Origin: Vibrio tapetis subsp. tapetis | GTDB taxonomy: Bacteria > Pseudomonadota > Gammaproteobacteria > Enterobacterales > Vibrionaceae | Direction: 5' to 3' | DNA length: 64,000 bases | NCBI RefSeq assembly: GCF_900233005.1 | Contig: NZ_LT960611.1 | Location: forward strand, 558,001 to 622,000 | Shown here: positions 34,906 through 43,822 of the stretch, piece after piece | Numbering within the stretch: position 1 is the stretch's first letter | Layout of the letters: each line of letters begins with the position of its first letter | Made by a program: the position numbers and the translations under genes | Notes under the pieces: model-generated | Database searches by the model: none | What the model was told of the DNA's origin: nothing | What the model saw: only the letters and a program-made list of their open reading frames with translations

Positions 34906-35751
34906 CTAAAAGCGATAGTTCATTGCAATCATTGGTCCGTAGAACTTTAAGTCGCCAGTATCGTCACCGTAGTCTAAGCCGACTTCGTAGTAACTGTAAG
35001 AGCCTATAACGTCTAGATTGTCGGTAAAACTGAATTGAACACCAAGTGCCGTGTCTATTAGAAGCCCTCTGATGGCTTGGTATTTAATGTAGAAAAACTG
35101 CGCGTGAGAGACCAAGCTCCAATCTTCATTAATGTCGTAAGCGCCGATTAAGCCAAAGTTGGGAAGTGGTGCGGTTACGGTTTCAAATACAGAACGATCG
35201 ACAGGAATAACATTGCCCGTGTCATTTGCTCTGTAACCTAGTTCACCACCCAGTCCTACCTCGATACGCATGATGTGCAAACCTGCGGTCGCATCTATTT
35301 CCCAGTTGCCTTCGTCGAAAAATGTGTACGCGTAACCCGCTCGGGCAACGTCGATGTTGAGTGTCGAGTTTAGGCGAGCACCAACTTGTACTTCATAATC
35401 TTTGCCATCAATAGGGATGACAAACGCTTTAGATATTCCTTCTATCGTCGCGTTTCTATGCAAGCGACGCCAGTCAAAAAAGACGGTGTGAGTGTCGTTA
35501 AAATCGTATGCGAAATATAGGTACGGTGAGATCTCTCGGTCTTTTAACGCTAAGTCGTCCTCTAAATCCAGTTTAAACTCTTGAGATAAATCAGTGGAGT
35601 AAACACCAATTTGGGTATTTGCTTGTGAGAATAATCCGCCAGCAGAAACATGAAACTCACCGGCAACGCTGCTGGTGGTATAGAGGCTTGCAGATAATCC
35701 AAGAGTAGAGAGCGCAATAGCAGAAGATAACAATGTCCGTTTGTTACTCAT
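34906..35751 (-). CDS. Outer-membrane beta-barrel protein
   Basis: 281 residues. Signal peptide at 1-30 (LLSSAIALSTLGLSASL...SSVAG) followed by alternating hydrophobic strands typical of a barrel (TVFFDWRRLHRNATI, ARAGYAYTFFDEGNWEIDATAG, LDVIGSYSYYEVGLDY) and a C-terminal Phe in YGPMIAMNYRF, the usual outer-membrane insertion signal. No specific family is recognised. It stands alone and has a terminator directly after it. Confidence 0.75.
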   Translation of the reverse strand: MSNKRTLLSSAIALSTLGLSASLYTTSSVAGEFHVSAGGLFSQANTQIGVYSTDLSQEFKLDLEDDLALKDREISPYLYFAYDFNDTHTVFFDWRRLHRNATIEGISKAFVIPIDGKDYEVQVGARLNSTLNIDVARAGYAYTFFDEGNWEIDATAGLHIMRIEVGLGGELGYRANDTGNVIPVDRSVFETVTAPLPNFGLIGAYDINEDWSLVSHAQFFYIKYQAIRGLLIDTALGVQFSFTDNLDVIGSYSYYEVGLDYGDDTGDLKFYGPMIAMNYRF

Positions 35752-35932
35752 AAGCTAACTTTCCTTGTCTATAATGTTGTTATTTATTGCTTTTAATTAT
35801 CATACGTTATGATTTCCTTGTTATCCATAGAGATTGTCACATTGCTCTTTATGGTGTGAAGAGTCGCGGTTTATCGTTTGATTAGCACAAGGGGCTCGGT
35901 TAGCATGTGCTGCATATTTTATAGGAATCGAT

Positions 35933-36307
35933 ATGGCTATAACCCTTTATTTAGTACGTGGCTTACCCGGTTCAGGAAAGTCGACTTATGCTAAAAAGTT
36001 GGATGCAGTGCATTTAGAAACGGATATGTACTTTGTTGACAAGCAGGGTAATTATCAATTCGATGCCAGTGTGCTGTCACAGGCTCATGAGTGGTGCCAA
36101 CAAGAAACGGAACAGCAGTTAAAGCAGCGTCATAATGTGGTGGTGTCGAACACCTTTGTACAACATTGGGAAATGAAACCTTATTTAGCGTTGGCAAAAA
36201 AATACCGAGCTAACGTGATGGTGAGTGTTTGTTCTGGAGAGTACAGCAGTATTCATGATGTGCCATTATCGACCATTGAAAACATGCGTAACCGTTGGCA
36301 AAAATAA
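35933..36307 (+). CDS. Small P-loop kinase-like ATP-binding protein
   Basis: 124 residues. Walker A in LVRGLPGSGKSTYAKKL (about 7-23), substrate-type acidic LETDMYF, and VVVSNTFVQHWEMKPYL as the core strand after the helix. It resembles small zeta-toxin/polynucleotide-kinase-like AAA proteins common in vibrios. Its short length leaves little beyond the kinase core. Substrate unknown. Confidence 0.75.
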   Translation: MAITLYLVRGLPGSGKSTYAKKLDAVHLETDMYFVDKQGNYQFDASVLSQAHEWCQQETEQQLKQRHNVVVSNTFVQHWEMKPYLALAKKYRANVMVSVCSGEYSSIHDVPLSTIENMRNRWQK

Positions 36308-36309
36308 TA

Positions 36310-36353
36310 AAACCGCTTTGCAAATAACCAGTTAGGGTCAAACAAAGCGGTTT
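36310..36353. terminator. Hairpin between kinase-like gene and dcu
   Basis: Perfect 11-bp stem AAACCGCTTTG / CAAAGCGGTTT with a 22-base loop between convergent genes. On the minus strand it is followed by a T-rich stretch, so it best fits the end of the dcu transcript. Confidence 0.6.
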
Positions 36354-36409
36354 GGATTGGATAAGCAGTTTCTTGCTTATTTGTTGGTTTCTTTATGCGT
36401 TTTTACGAA

Positions 36410-37738
36410 CTAGCCAATGACAATTTGACCTAACACGTAACCAAGACAACACGCCCCGATGACACCGATCAAACCGACCGACATAAACGAGTGGTTAAAA
36501 TACCATTTACCAATTTTAGTGGTGCCGGAAGTATCAAAGTTAACCGTTGCAATGTCTGATGGGTAGTTTGGAATGAAGAAGTACCCGTAAACAGCAGGCA
36601 TTAAACCAATCAACAAGGCAGGATCTAGCCCCAAGCCAAGACCAACTGGTAGCATCATACGAGCGGTTGCAGCTTGAGAGTTTACCACTACAGATACGAT
36701 GAATAGTGCTAATGCGAATGTCCAAGGGTAGTTAGTTACCATTTCAACAATGCCTGAACGGAACTGAGGCATTGCATACTTGAAGTAGGTATCAGACATC
36801 CAAGCGATACCGAAGATCGCAATTGCCGCCACCATACCAGACTTAAATACCACGCCGTTAGGCACATCCCGTGGGTCTGTTTTTGTTGCTAAAAGGATCA
36901 CACCACCAAAGGCCAACATCATCATTTGAATGATGACAGACATTTTGATGGGTTTGTCGCCGTCGACGATGGTTCTGATCTCGGGCACCATTGCGATAAC
37001 AACAATAGTCAGGATTGCGCCTAGGAAAATAAGCACTGAGTTACGTGCAGTTGTAGGCAATTCTTCATCTAAAGACGTAGAGGTCGTATTTAGAATCTTC
37101 TCTTTCCAGACCGGATCTTTAAGCCGTGCTTGATATTCTTCATCATCGTCCAGTTCTTTACCGCGCTTTAAGCTGTAAAGAGACATAAGAAGAGTACCGA
37201 ACAAAGTTGCAGGTACTGTCACCATAAGAATGGATAGCAAAGTAATTTCATGCTGAATGTCTGTTAGCTGCGCTAAGTAGTACACGACGGCGGCGGAAAT
37301 TGGAGAAGCGGTAATTGCAATCTGAGACGCTACGGAAGACGCTGCCATTGGCCGCTCTGGTCTTATTCCGTTTTTTAATGCGACATCACCAATGATTGGC
37401 ATAATGGAATAGACAGCGTGTCCGGTACCCAATAAAAAAGTCATTGTGTAGGTAACAAACGGAGCAATCAGGGTAACACGCTTCGGGTTGGCTCTGAGCA
37501 GTTTCTCGGCCACCTGTAACATATATTTAAGGCCACCAGCGGCTTCTAAAATAGAGGCACAGGTAACAACGGCAAGAATGATCAACATTACGGTGATTGG
37601 CGGTGATGTTGGCGGCATCTTAAAGATGAACACCTCAACGACTAAACCAATCCCCGAAACTACGCCAAGGCCAATACCACCATATCGAGAACCGATATAG
37701 AGCATGACGAGTAGGAACAGGAACTCAAAATACAACAT
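36410..37738 (-). CDS. Anaerobic C4-dicarboxylate transporter, DcuA/DcuB family
   Basis: 442 residues, about 12 membrane segments, close to E. coli DcuB throughout: LLGTGHAVYSIMPIIGDVA, NGIRPERPMAASSVASQIAI, FRSGMVAAIAIFGIAWMSDT, NSQAATARMMLPVGLGLG and FIPNYPSDIATVNFD with SGTTKIGKWYFNHSF. It exchanges fumarate, malate or aspartate for succinate across the inner membrane, mainly under anaerobic conditions. DcuA against DcuB cannot be settled by eye. 389 bases lie upstream to the next gene, with the promoter presumably in the first part. No operon partner. Confidence 0.9.
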   Translation of the reverse strand: MLYFEFLFLLVMLYIGSRYGGIGLGVVSGIGLVVEVFIFKMPPTSPPITVMLIILAVVTCASILEAAGGLKYMLQVAEKLLRANPKRVTLIAPFVTYTMTFLLGTGHAVYSIMPIIGDVALKNGIRPERPMAASSVASQIAITASPISAAVVYYLAQLTDIQHEITLLSILMVTVPATLFGTLLMSLYSLKRGKELDDDEEYQARLKDPVWKEKILNTTSTSLDEELPTTARNSVLIFLGAILTIVVIAMVPEIRTIVDGDKPIKMSVIIQMMMLAFGGVILLATKTDPRDVPNGVVFKSGMVAAIAIFGIAWMSDTYFKYAMPQFRSGIVEMVTNYPWTFALALFIVSVVVNSQAATARMMLPVGLGLGLDPALLIGLMPAVYGYFFIPNYPSDIATVNFDTSGTTKIGKWYFNHSFMSVGLIGVIGACCLGYVLGQIVIG

Positions 37739-38127
37739 CTACATATCCTTATTAATTTACGATAACTGTATTTTCCTCCTTAAAAGCAAATAATTATCTA
37801 ATACTCCTCACATTTAATGCGTGAATAAAGTTGACGTTTATGTAATCTGAAGGCAGTCACGCTATAGCGAGCAAAGGTTATCGACTTATAAGGTATATGT
37901 GTTTTAGGTGTAAATAATGGTTTGAATTTTAGATACAAAAAATCAGTAGAACTCGTTAGCTTATGCAGTAATATTCACGGCAAAATCTAGATTGAGCATT
38001 ATGCAACCATAATGTGAACAAAAAAAAGCCGCTTCAAAATCGAAGCAGCTTGATGTTAGGGTTAAGGCTAAAGGCGTTGGGCTCTAGGCTGTTTCTTTCT
38101 GCCTTCTGCCTCCCGCCCATAACCCAC
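37739..38127. other. Intergenic region between dcu and the PepT-like gene
   Basis: 389 bases. The left part is AT-rich and should hold the dcu promoter (minus strand). 38022-38051 is a terminator for the peptidase gene. 38053-38118 carries a short repetitive stretch (GTTAGGGTTAAGGCTAAAGGCGTTGGG, then CTGCCTTCTGCCTCCCGCC) of a type seen elsewhere in the window. No gene is seen. Confidence 0.5.
38022..38051 (-). terminator. Terminator of the PepT-like gene
   Basis: On the minus strand AAGCTGCTTC-GATTTT-GAAGCGGCTT is followed by a T-run, about 77 bases past the peptidase stop. Confidence 0.8.
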
Positions 38128-39240
38128 CTAACTTTCAGTACTTAAATACTGTTTCATGAAGCGGGTGATGTTCACCATGTCTTGAACCGCAATGAACTCA
38201 TCTGTGGTGTGTACTTTAGACATGCCAGTAGAAAGGTTGACGGTTTTTAGTCCCTTGCTGTTGAAGATATTTGCGTCGCTGCCGCCACCTGTCGATTTGG
38301 TCATAGCATCAATGCCAATGGCAGCAAAGCTACGTTTAACGCTTGCTACATGTGCATCGTCATCGGCAATTTTGTAAGCGTTGTATGCGCGGGTTGAGAT
38401 GATCTCTACTTCTGCGCCGTGCTTGTCAGCAGAGGCACGGAAGGTTGCTTCCATATGCTCAACTTGTTTTGCTAGTTTTTCGTCATTTAACGAACGGGCT
38501 TCTGCTTCAATATACAACTCAGGCATCACAATGTTTGTTGCTTGGCCGCCGTTGACGACACCGATATTTGCGGTGGTCTCTTCATCAATGCGCGCCAAGT
38601 TCATGCCATTGATTGCGTCAGCCGCAACGTAAAGCGCGTTAATGCCGTCTTCTGGGGCTAAGCCCGCGTGTGCAGGGCGACCTTTAATGGTCACTTTGAT
38701 GTTTTGCTGGCCAGGAGCTGAAGTAATAATGGTGCCAATAGGGCCGCCTGAATCCAGTACGATCGCGCAGTCAGATTCAATGTGTTGCATTTCAAAGTTC
38801 TTAGAACCGTGTAATCCACCTTCTTCATGGACGGTGAAAGCGACTTCAACGGTTTGGTGAGGGAGGGACTCTTCTTGAATACAACGCACCGCTTCAATTA
38901 ACGCAGAAATGCCAGACTTATCATCACCGCCTAAAATTGTGTCGCCTTTAGAACTGATGATGCCGTCTTCAATGATAGGTTCGATGTTGTTACCCGGTGT
39001 GACGGTGTCCATGTGCGCGCTGACTAAAACGCTACCAGGTAGTGTGCCTTTTAACTTGCCGTAAACATTGAAGCCATTTGAAATGTCGGTCGGTACATCA
39101 AGCTTTTTAACTTCAAAGCCTAATTGGCCTAATTGCTCGGCAATTTCAATCGACATGGCTTTTTCGTTACGGGATTCGCTGTCGATTTTCACTAGATCAA
39201 TAAAGTGTTGGATCAGTCTATCTTGATTAATTGTCGTCAT
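38128..39240 (-). CDS. M20-family peptidase, PepT-like
   Basis: 370 residues, cytoplasmic zinc aminopeptidase of the M20 family, closest to the peptidase T-like group. Metal site motifs are in order: SAHMDTVTPG (about 69-78), ILGGDDKSGISALIEAV (about 97-113), HEEGGLHGSKNF (about 132-143), VLDSGGPIG, PAHAGLAPEDG (dimerisation region, about 195-205), and SKVHTTDEF near the C-terminus. It cleaves small peptides. Alone in its transcript, with its own terminator. Confidence 0.87.
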   Translation of the reverse strand: MTTINQDRLIQHFIDLVKIDSESRNEKAMSIEIAEQLGQLGFEVKKLDVPTDISNGFNVYGKLKGTLPGSVLVSAHMDTVTPGNNIEPIIEDGIISSKGDTILGGDDKSGISALIEAVRCIQEESLPHQTVEVAFTVHEEGGLHGSKNFEMQHIESDCAIVLDSGGPIGTIITSAPGQQNIKVTIKGRPAHAGLAPEDGINALYVAADAINGMNLARIDEETTANIGVVNGGQATNIVMPELYIEAEARSLNDEKLAKQVEHMEATFRASADKHGAEVEIISTRAYNAYKIADDDAHVASVKRSFAAIGIDAMTKSTGGGSDANIFNSKGLKTVNLSTGMSKVHTTDEFIAVQDMVNITRFMKQYLSTES

Positions 39241-39490
39241 TTTTATTGTCTCTCGCTTAATTTCACTCTACTTTACGCGATCAAAATGTGATTTAAGGCT
39301 GTTTAGATCAATAAATTATAAAACTTAACGCTAGACAAGTTAGACTTGATAGACAGATATCCTAATAATCATTTGTTGGTTGAATGTTTGTCTGGTCTAG
39401 GTATTAAGCGCGTTGATGTGAGTGCAAGTTCTCGGTATCTTTGGCTTGCTCTGTGCTAGTGTTAAAAAGAAAGGGTTTAGAGACGAGATA

Positions 39491-40150
39491 ATGAAGAAGC
39501 TATTGATATTAATTGTGATCTTAGCGTTGGCTGGCGGCGGCGCTTACTATTATTTCTTCATTATGATGGCCGAAGAAATGGTAGAAGAGTCATCGAAAGA
39601 AATGGATGCGCCTATCGAAGAAGGTGAAATCGATCTCAGCGCTCTTATGCCCGCTGAAGAAACCATGAAGCCCGGAGAATACTACGTTACGTCGAGCAGC
39701 CTAAACGTCAGACGAGAACCAAGCAGCAAGGGGCGCATTTCAACCGTACTGGATATCGGTACCAAGGTCGATGTGTTAGAGGTGCAATCGGGTTGGGCGC
39801 GCATTAGTGAATATATTGAGTTTGTCGATGGGAATTTGGCCCAGTGGGTTTCGACTGAATTTTTGGCTGATGAAGTACCGAGTAATATGGCACAGGTACG
39901 TTCTGGACGTTTAGAAATCAAGATCAAGCATTCAGACGATTTTATGGATCACCGCGGTGTTTTTATGAGTGTGTCGCAACAGTTGATCGACAGTGGCCAA
40001 TGCTCTGATGATGATTTTTCCCAAACCAAAGGCTGGTTAGCGTCCACAGTGTTCGCAGACCGAAGTGTGTATTACACATACTGCGGTGGGCTAGAACGCG
40101 ACGACAAGATTTACCTCGATACCGAAACGAAAGAAGTCTTTTCTGAATAG
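39491..40150 (+). CDS. SH3-domain protein, membrane-anchored
   Basis: 219 residues from the ATG at 39491 (MKKLLILIVILALAGGGAYY); the frame opens at 39422, but the later start gives a clean membrane helix. An acidic linker (EEMVEESSKEMDAPIEEGE) leads to an SH3b domain at about 61-122 (SSLNVRREPSSKGRISTVLD, VDVLEVQSGWARI, AQWVSTEFL). The remainder has two Cys (QCSDDD, TYCGG). It probably binds a periplasmic ligand or cell wall. A strong terminator follows. Confidence 0.75.
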   Translation: MKKLLILIVILALAGGGAYYYFFIMMAEEMVEESSKEMDAPIEEGEIDLSALMPAEETMKPGEYYVTSSSLNVRREPSSKGRISTVLDIGTKVDVLEVQSGWARISEYIEFVDGNLAQWVSTEFLADEVPSNMAQVRSGRLEIKIKHSDDFMDHRGVFMSVSQQLIDSGQCSDDDFSQTKGWLASTVFADRSVYYTYCGGLERDDKIYLDTETKEVFSE

Positions 40151-40200
40151 AGGCTGCCACAGATCGAGTGTCACTGACATTTAGCCAAAAACACCCATTA

Positions 40201-40229
40201 AGCAGCCGAACCGATCGGCTGCTTTTTTT
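40201..40229 (+). terminator. Terminator of SH3-domain gene
   Basis: Stem AGCAGCCGA / TCGGCTGCT with a 5-base loop and a T7 run, 50 bases after the stop. Confidence 0.92.
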
Positions 40230-40309
40230 ACAGCACCCCTCAATTTTCACATCATTCCTAACCAGCTAATCTTATCTAAACCAATCTGTTACTATAAAAC
40301 ACCCTCTCG

Positions 40310-40327
40310 TGTAACATTTTGTTTACA
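40310..40327. promoter_or_regulatory. Candidate TyrR box upstream of hppD
   Basis: TGTAACATTTTGTTTACA matches the TyrR consensus TGTAAA-N6-TTTACA with a single mismatch. It lies 265 bases before the first gene of the tyrosine-degradation operon, which suits control by TyrR/PhhR with an aromatic amino acid. No promoter element was fixed with certainty. Confidence 0.6.
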
Positions 40328-40411
40328 TTTAAGTGCCTAATGCTCATCTTTCTCAATTCAAGCGACAAACTTTCTTTTTTGCACCTGCCATCCATTTTTA
40401 TTGAAGTATGG

Positions 40412-40572
40412 GGCTAAGTACTAAAGGCTAAGTACTAAAAGCTAAGTACGGAAAAAGCCCAAAGCCTAGAGCCCCTAGCTTTTAACACTTAGAACTTAGC
40501 ACTTAGCTTTTAGCACTTAACTCTTAGCACTTAACTCTTAGCACTTAACTCTTAGCACTTAACCCTTAGCAC
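40412..40572. repeat. Inverted arrays of 14-bp tandem repeats
   Basis: The left part is GCTAAGTACTAAAG-like units (about 2.7 copies). The right part is TAGCACTTAACTCT in 4.4 copies from 40511 to 40572. The two parts are near complements, so the whole can fold as a long hairpin. It lies between the TyrR box and the hppD ribosome site and would be in the 5' untranslated region. Confidence 0.85.
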
Positions 40573-40592
40573 AGACAAAAGGACAGATAGTA

Positions 40593-41663
40593 ATGGATGG
40601 ATTGAACCCTTTAGGTACAGATGGATTTGAGTTTGTTGAGTATACGGCAGCCGATCCGCAAGGGATTGAAGCGCTCAAAAACCTTTTCTTCCAGCTTGGT
40701 TTTACGGAAATAGCCAAACATCGTTCTAAGCAAGCTTGGTTATACCGCCAAGGTGATGTCAATTTCATTGTTAATGCCCAGCCACACAGTCAAGCAGAAC
40801 AATTTGCAGCCCTTCATGGGCCCTCTGTTTGTGGTATGGCTTTTCGGGTTAAAGATGCGAGTGCGGCAATGGCGCAGGCCTTGAGTAACGGGGGCACTGA
40901 GTATCGAACAGAAATTGGCCCTATGGAGCTGAGTATTCCAGCGATCTATGGCGTAGGGGAAAGCTTGCTCTATTTTGTTGACCGATATGGTGATCATGAG
41001 ATTTACGATGTCGATTTTGTGTTTTACAGCGATCACCAGAAAAAAATGAATGAACACAGTGTGGGCTTGTATGAAATAGATCATCTTACTCATAACGTTA
41101 GACAAGGACAGATGGACGTATGGTCTGGTTTTTATGAGCGCATAGGCAACTTTAGAGAGATCCGCTATTTCGATATCGAGGGTAAGCTGACCGGTTTGGT
41201 AAGCCGCGCCATGACCGCGCCTTGTGGCAAGATCCGAATTCCAATTAATGAATCCTCTGATGATAAATCCCAAATAGAAGAATTCATTCGTGAATACAAC
41301 GGCGAAGGCATTCAACACATTGCAATGACAACCGATGACATTTATCAAACCGTTGCTACGTTGCGTAGCCGTGGTATGGACTTTATGCCAACACCAGATA
41401 CGTACTATGAAAAAGTAAATGAACGTGTAGAAGGGCATAGTGAAGACCTTGAGCAATTAAAACGCTTAAGAGTCCTGATAGACGGAGCGCCGATGAAAGA
41501 TGGCTTTTTACTGCAGATCTTTACGCAAACGGTCATTGGCCCAGTGTTCTTTGAGATCATTCAACGCAAGGGCAATGAGGGCTTTGGAGAAGGAAACTTT
41601 AAGGCATTGTTTGAATCGATAGAAGAAGATCAAATACGTCGAGGAGTGCTAGACGATGCGTAA
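40593..41663 (+). CDS. hppD: 4-hydroxyphenylpyruvate dioxygenase
   Basis: Fe(II) enzyme turning 4-hydroxyphenylpyruvate into homogentisate, first step of this operon. 356 residues, the usual bacterial length. An N-terminal vicinal-oxygen-chelate half (DGFEFVEYTAADP, WLYRQGDVNFIVN) and a catalytic C-terminal half with iron ligands His about 163 (IDHLTHNV), His about 241 (GIQHIAMTTDDI) and Glu about 321 (FFEIIQRKG). GNEGFGEGNFKALFE is the family's C-terminal signature. The following hmgA start overlaps by 8 bases. Confidence 0.96.
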   Translation: MDGLNPLGTDGFEFVEYTAADPQGIEALKNLFFQLGFTEIAKHRSKQAWLYRQGDVNFIVNAQPHSQAEQFAALHGPSVCGMAFRVKDASAAMAQALSNGGTEYRTEIGPMELSIPAIYGVGESLLYFVDRYGDHEIYDVDFVFYSDHQKKMNEHSVGLYEIDHLTHNVRQGQMDVWSGFYERIGNFREIRYFDIEGKLTGLVSRAMTAPCGKIRIPINESSDDKSQIEEFIREYNGEGIQHIAMTTDDIYQTVATLRSRGMDFMPTPDTYYEKVNERVEGHSEDLEQLKRLRVLIDGAPMKDGFLLQIFTQTVIGPVFFEIIQRKGNEGFGEGNFKALFESIEEDQIRRGVLDDA

Positions 41664-42789
41664 ACCTTTTCAATTTCCCATTCGACAAGGCACTTGTTCA
41701 CGACAAGCTCATGCGGATTTTCCAGAGCAGGCCGTGTATGAACGCGAAGCCGGACGCAGTGGCTTTTTTGGCGCAGCGAGTCATTTTCATCATCAACATG
41801 CCCCGACATCTTGGAATAATTGGGACGGAGATTTACGCCCACATAGCTTTGATTGTACGAAACTTGAGAGTAGCAATAGCACCTGTCCTTGGAGTGTGCC
41901 CAATGTATTGGAAAATAGTGACTGCAAAATCCGAATTTGGACGTTAACAGAGTCGATGACTGAATTGGTAAGGAATGCCGATGGTGACGATCTGTTGTTT
42001 ATTCATCAAGGAAAGGCTGAACTGTTTAGTGATTATGGGCACATGAGCATCGAAGAGGGAGACTATGTTGTTATCCCACGTTCTACCAGTTGGCGTTTGG
42101 AGGTGGTAGAGCCACTGTTTGTACTGATGGTAGAAACCACGGAAGGGGGTTATAGCCTTCCCGATAGAGGCTCAGTTGGCCAGCATGCGGTGTTTGACCC
42201 TGCGGTGCTGGATGTACCGCAAATCAACGATGCCTTTAAGGCGCAATATAGTGAAACGCCAACCAAGGTGCTGATCAAGCGATTTGGTCGTGTTACGACG
42301 GTGAGTTACCCATTTAACCCATTGGATGCCATTGGTTGGCATGGTGATCTCAGTGTGGTTCGGCTAAATTGGCGAGATATACGCCCCCTCATGTCACATC
42401 GATATCACTTGCCGCCTTCGGCGCACACGACCTTTGTCGCCAATGGCTTTGTTATCTGCACGTTTGTTCCTCGACCTATCGAAAGCGACCCTGGTGCGCT
42501 GAAAGTACCGTTTTATCACAGTAACGATGACTACGATGAAGTGCTTTTTTATCATCAAGGTGACTTCTTTAGCCGTGACGGCATAGAGCCGGGCAGCGTT
42601 ACTTTGCATCCGTTGGGTTTTCCCCATGGGCCTCACCCAAAAGCGTTTGCGGCGGGGCAACAACACGCCAAGAAATTTACTGATGAAGTGGCGGTGATGA
42701 TAGACACAAACCAGTCTTTGGTGATTACCGACGCGTTTAAAAAGGTTGAAAATCTCGAGTATGTAAACAGCTGGAAAGCAGGGGAATAA
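41656..42789 (+). CDS. hmgA: Homogentisate 1,2-dioxygenase
   Basis: 377 residues, cupin-type Fe(II) enzyme that opens the homogentisate ring to maleylacetoacetate. Recognisable stretches: FHHQHAPTSWNNWDGDLRPH near the N-terminus, DDLLFIHQGKAELFSDYGH, IGWHGDLSVVRLNWRDI, YDEVLFYHQGDFFSRDGIEPG and HPLGFPHGPHPKAF, which carry the His/Glu metal ligands. It overlaps hppD by 8 bases and ends 1 base before fahA, so it is co-translated. Loss of this step makes many vibrios accumulate brown pyomelanin. Confidence 0.94.
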   Translation: MRKPFQFPIRQGTCSRQAHADFPEQAVYEREAGRSGFFGAASHFHHQHAPTSWNNWDGDLRPHSFDCTKLESSNSTCPWSVPNVLENSDCKIRIWTLTESMTELVRNADGDDLLFIHQGKAELFSDYGHMSIEEGDYVVIPRSTSWRLEVVEPLFVLMVETTEGGYSLPDRGSVGQHAVFDPAVLDVPQINDAFKAQYSETPTKVLIKRFGRVTTVSYPFNPLDAIGWHGDLSVVRLNWRDIRPLMSHRYHLPPSAHTTFVANGFVICTFVPRPIESDPGALKVPFYHSNDDYDEVLFYHQGDFFSRDGIEPGSVTLHPLGFPHGPHPKAFAAGQQHAKKFTDEVAVMIDTNQSLVITDAFKKVENLEYVNSWKAGE

Positions 42790-42790
42790 T

Positions 42791-43822
42791 ATGAAATTAG
42801 CTACGTATGATAATGGTACACGAGATGGTCAACTTATGGTGGTTTCTCGGGATTTGTCACGTTGCTTAAGCGTGTCTAACTTAGTTCCTACGATGCAGGC
42901 GTTATTGGATGAATGGGAGCAACATGCGTTTCAACTTCAAGCAATGTACGCCGCCATGAATCAAGCTTGCGAATCGGACAATGCGGATCAGTACCCGCTG
43001 TTTGAGCAAGCCAACTGTCTTTCTCCGTTGCCCAGAGCTTATCACTGGGCGGATGGCTCGGCTTACGTGAACCATGTTGAATTGGTACGCAGAGCAAGAG
43101 GCGCAGAAATTCCGGAGTCCTTTTGGACCGACCCTCTCATGTATCAAGGTGGGTCAGACACGTTTTTAGCACCAAGACAGAATATTCCGTTAGCGGACAG
43201 TCATTGGGGTTTAGACTTTGAAGCAGAGGTGGCGATTATCACCAAAGATCTTCCTGCTGGAGCCTCTCATCGTCAAGCCGAAGAGTCGATTTGCTTGATG
43301 ATGTTGGTCAACGATGTTTCTTTACGTAACTTGATCCCAAATGAACTCGCGAAAGGATTTGGCTTTTATCAGTCTAAACCTTCCAGTGCGTTTTCTCCTG
43401 TCGCCGTAACGCCAGATGAACTCGGGCTAGCATGGCAGGACAATAAGGTGCATTTGCCGCTTAGAAGTTACTACAACGACACGTTATTTGGTTACCCCAA
43501 TGCAGGGCAAGACATGACCTTCGACTTTGCGGCATTAGTGGCTCACGCCGCAAAATCTCGTGCTTTGTGCACAGGGACCATTATTGGCTCGGGTACGGTT
43601 TCAAACAAACAAGATACCGACTATGGTTCGAGCATTGAACAAGGCGGTGTTGGTTATTCGTGTATTGCTGAATTGCGAATGATAGAAACCATTTCAGCGG
43701 GCTCTCCTTCAACAGAATTCATGAAAATAGGTGACACTGTCGCGATTGAGATGTTGGATGAAAACGGGGACTCTATCTTTGGGCGAATAGAACAGGAGGT
43801 GGTCAGTGCTAACACTTTATGA
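42791..43822 (+). CDS. fahA: Fumarylacetoacetate hydrolase
   Basis: 343 residues. Hydrolyses fumarylacetoacetate to fumarate and acetoacetate, the last step of tyrosine breakdown. N-terminal FAH_N part (KLATYDNGTRDGQLMVVSRD), then the catalytic fold with DSHWGLDFEAEVAIITKDLP, LMMLVNDVSLRNLIPNE, KPSSAFSPVAVTPDELG and IGSGTVSNKQ, containing the acidic metal ligands. maiA begins inside its 3' end (17-base overlap). Confidence 0.93.
   Translation: MKLATYDNGTRDGQLMVVSRDLSRCLSVSNLVPTMQALLDEWEQHAFQLQAMYAAMNQACESDNADQYPLFEQANCLSPLPRAYHWADGSAYVNHVELVRRARGAEIPESFWTDPLMYQGGSDTFLAPRQNIPLADSHWGLDFEAEVAIITKDLPAGASHRQAEESICLMMLVNDVSLRNLIPNELAKGFGFYQSKPSSAFSPVAVTPDELGLAWQDNKVHLPLRSYYNDTLFGYPNAGQDMTFDFAALVAHAAKSRALCTGTIIGSGTVSNKQDTDYGSSIEQGGVGYSCIAELRMIETISAGSPSTEFMKIGDTVAIEMLDENGDSIFGRIEQEVVSANTL

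Larger units (their letters stand above)
40151..40592. other. Intergenic region upstream of the homogentisate operon
   Basis: 442 bases without a gene. In order it holds the SH3-gene terminator, a candidate TyrR box at 40310 and an inverted set of 14-bp tandem repeats at 40412-40572 that reaches to 20 bases before the hppD start. Confidence 0.6.

Noticed and set aside
40511..40572. CRISPR array
   Set aside because: The 14-bp units abut with no spacers and no cas genes are present.
40740..41456. 238-residue antisense frame across hppD
   Set aside because: Long only because of codon bias in hppD; composition is unlike a real protein and there is no ribosome site.
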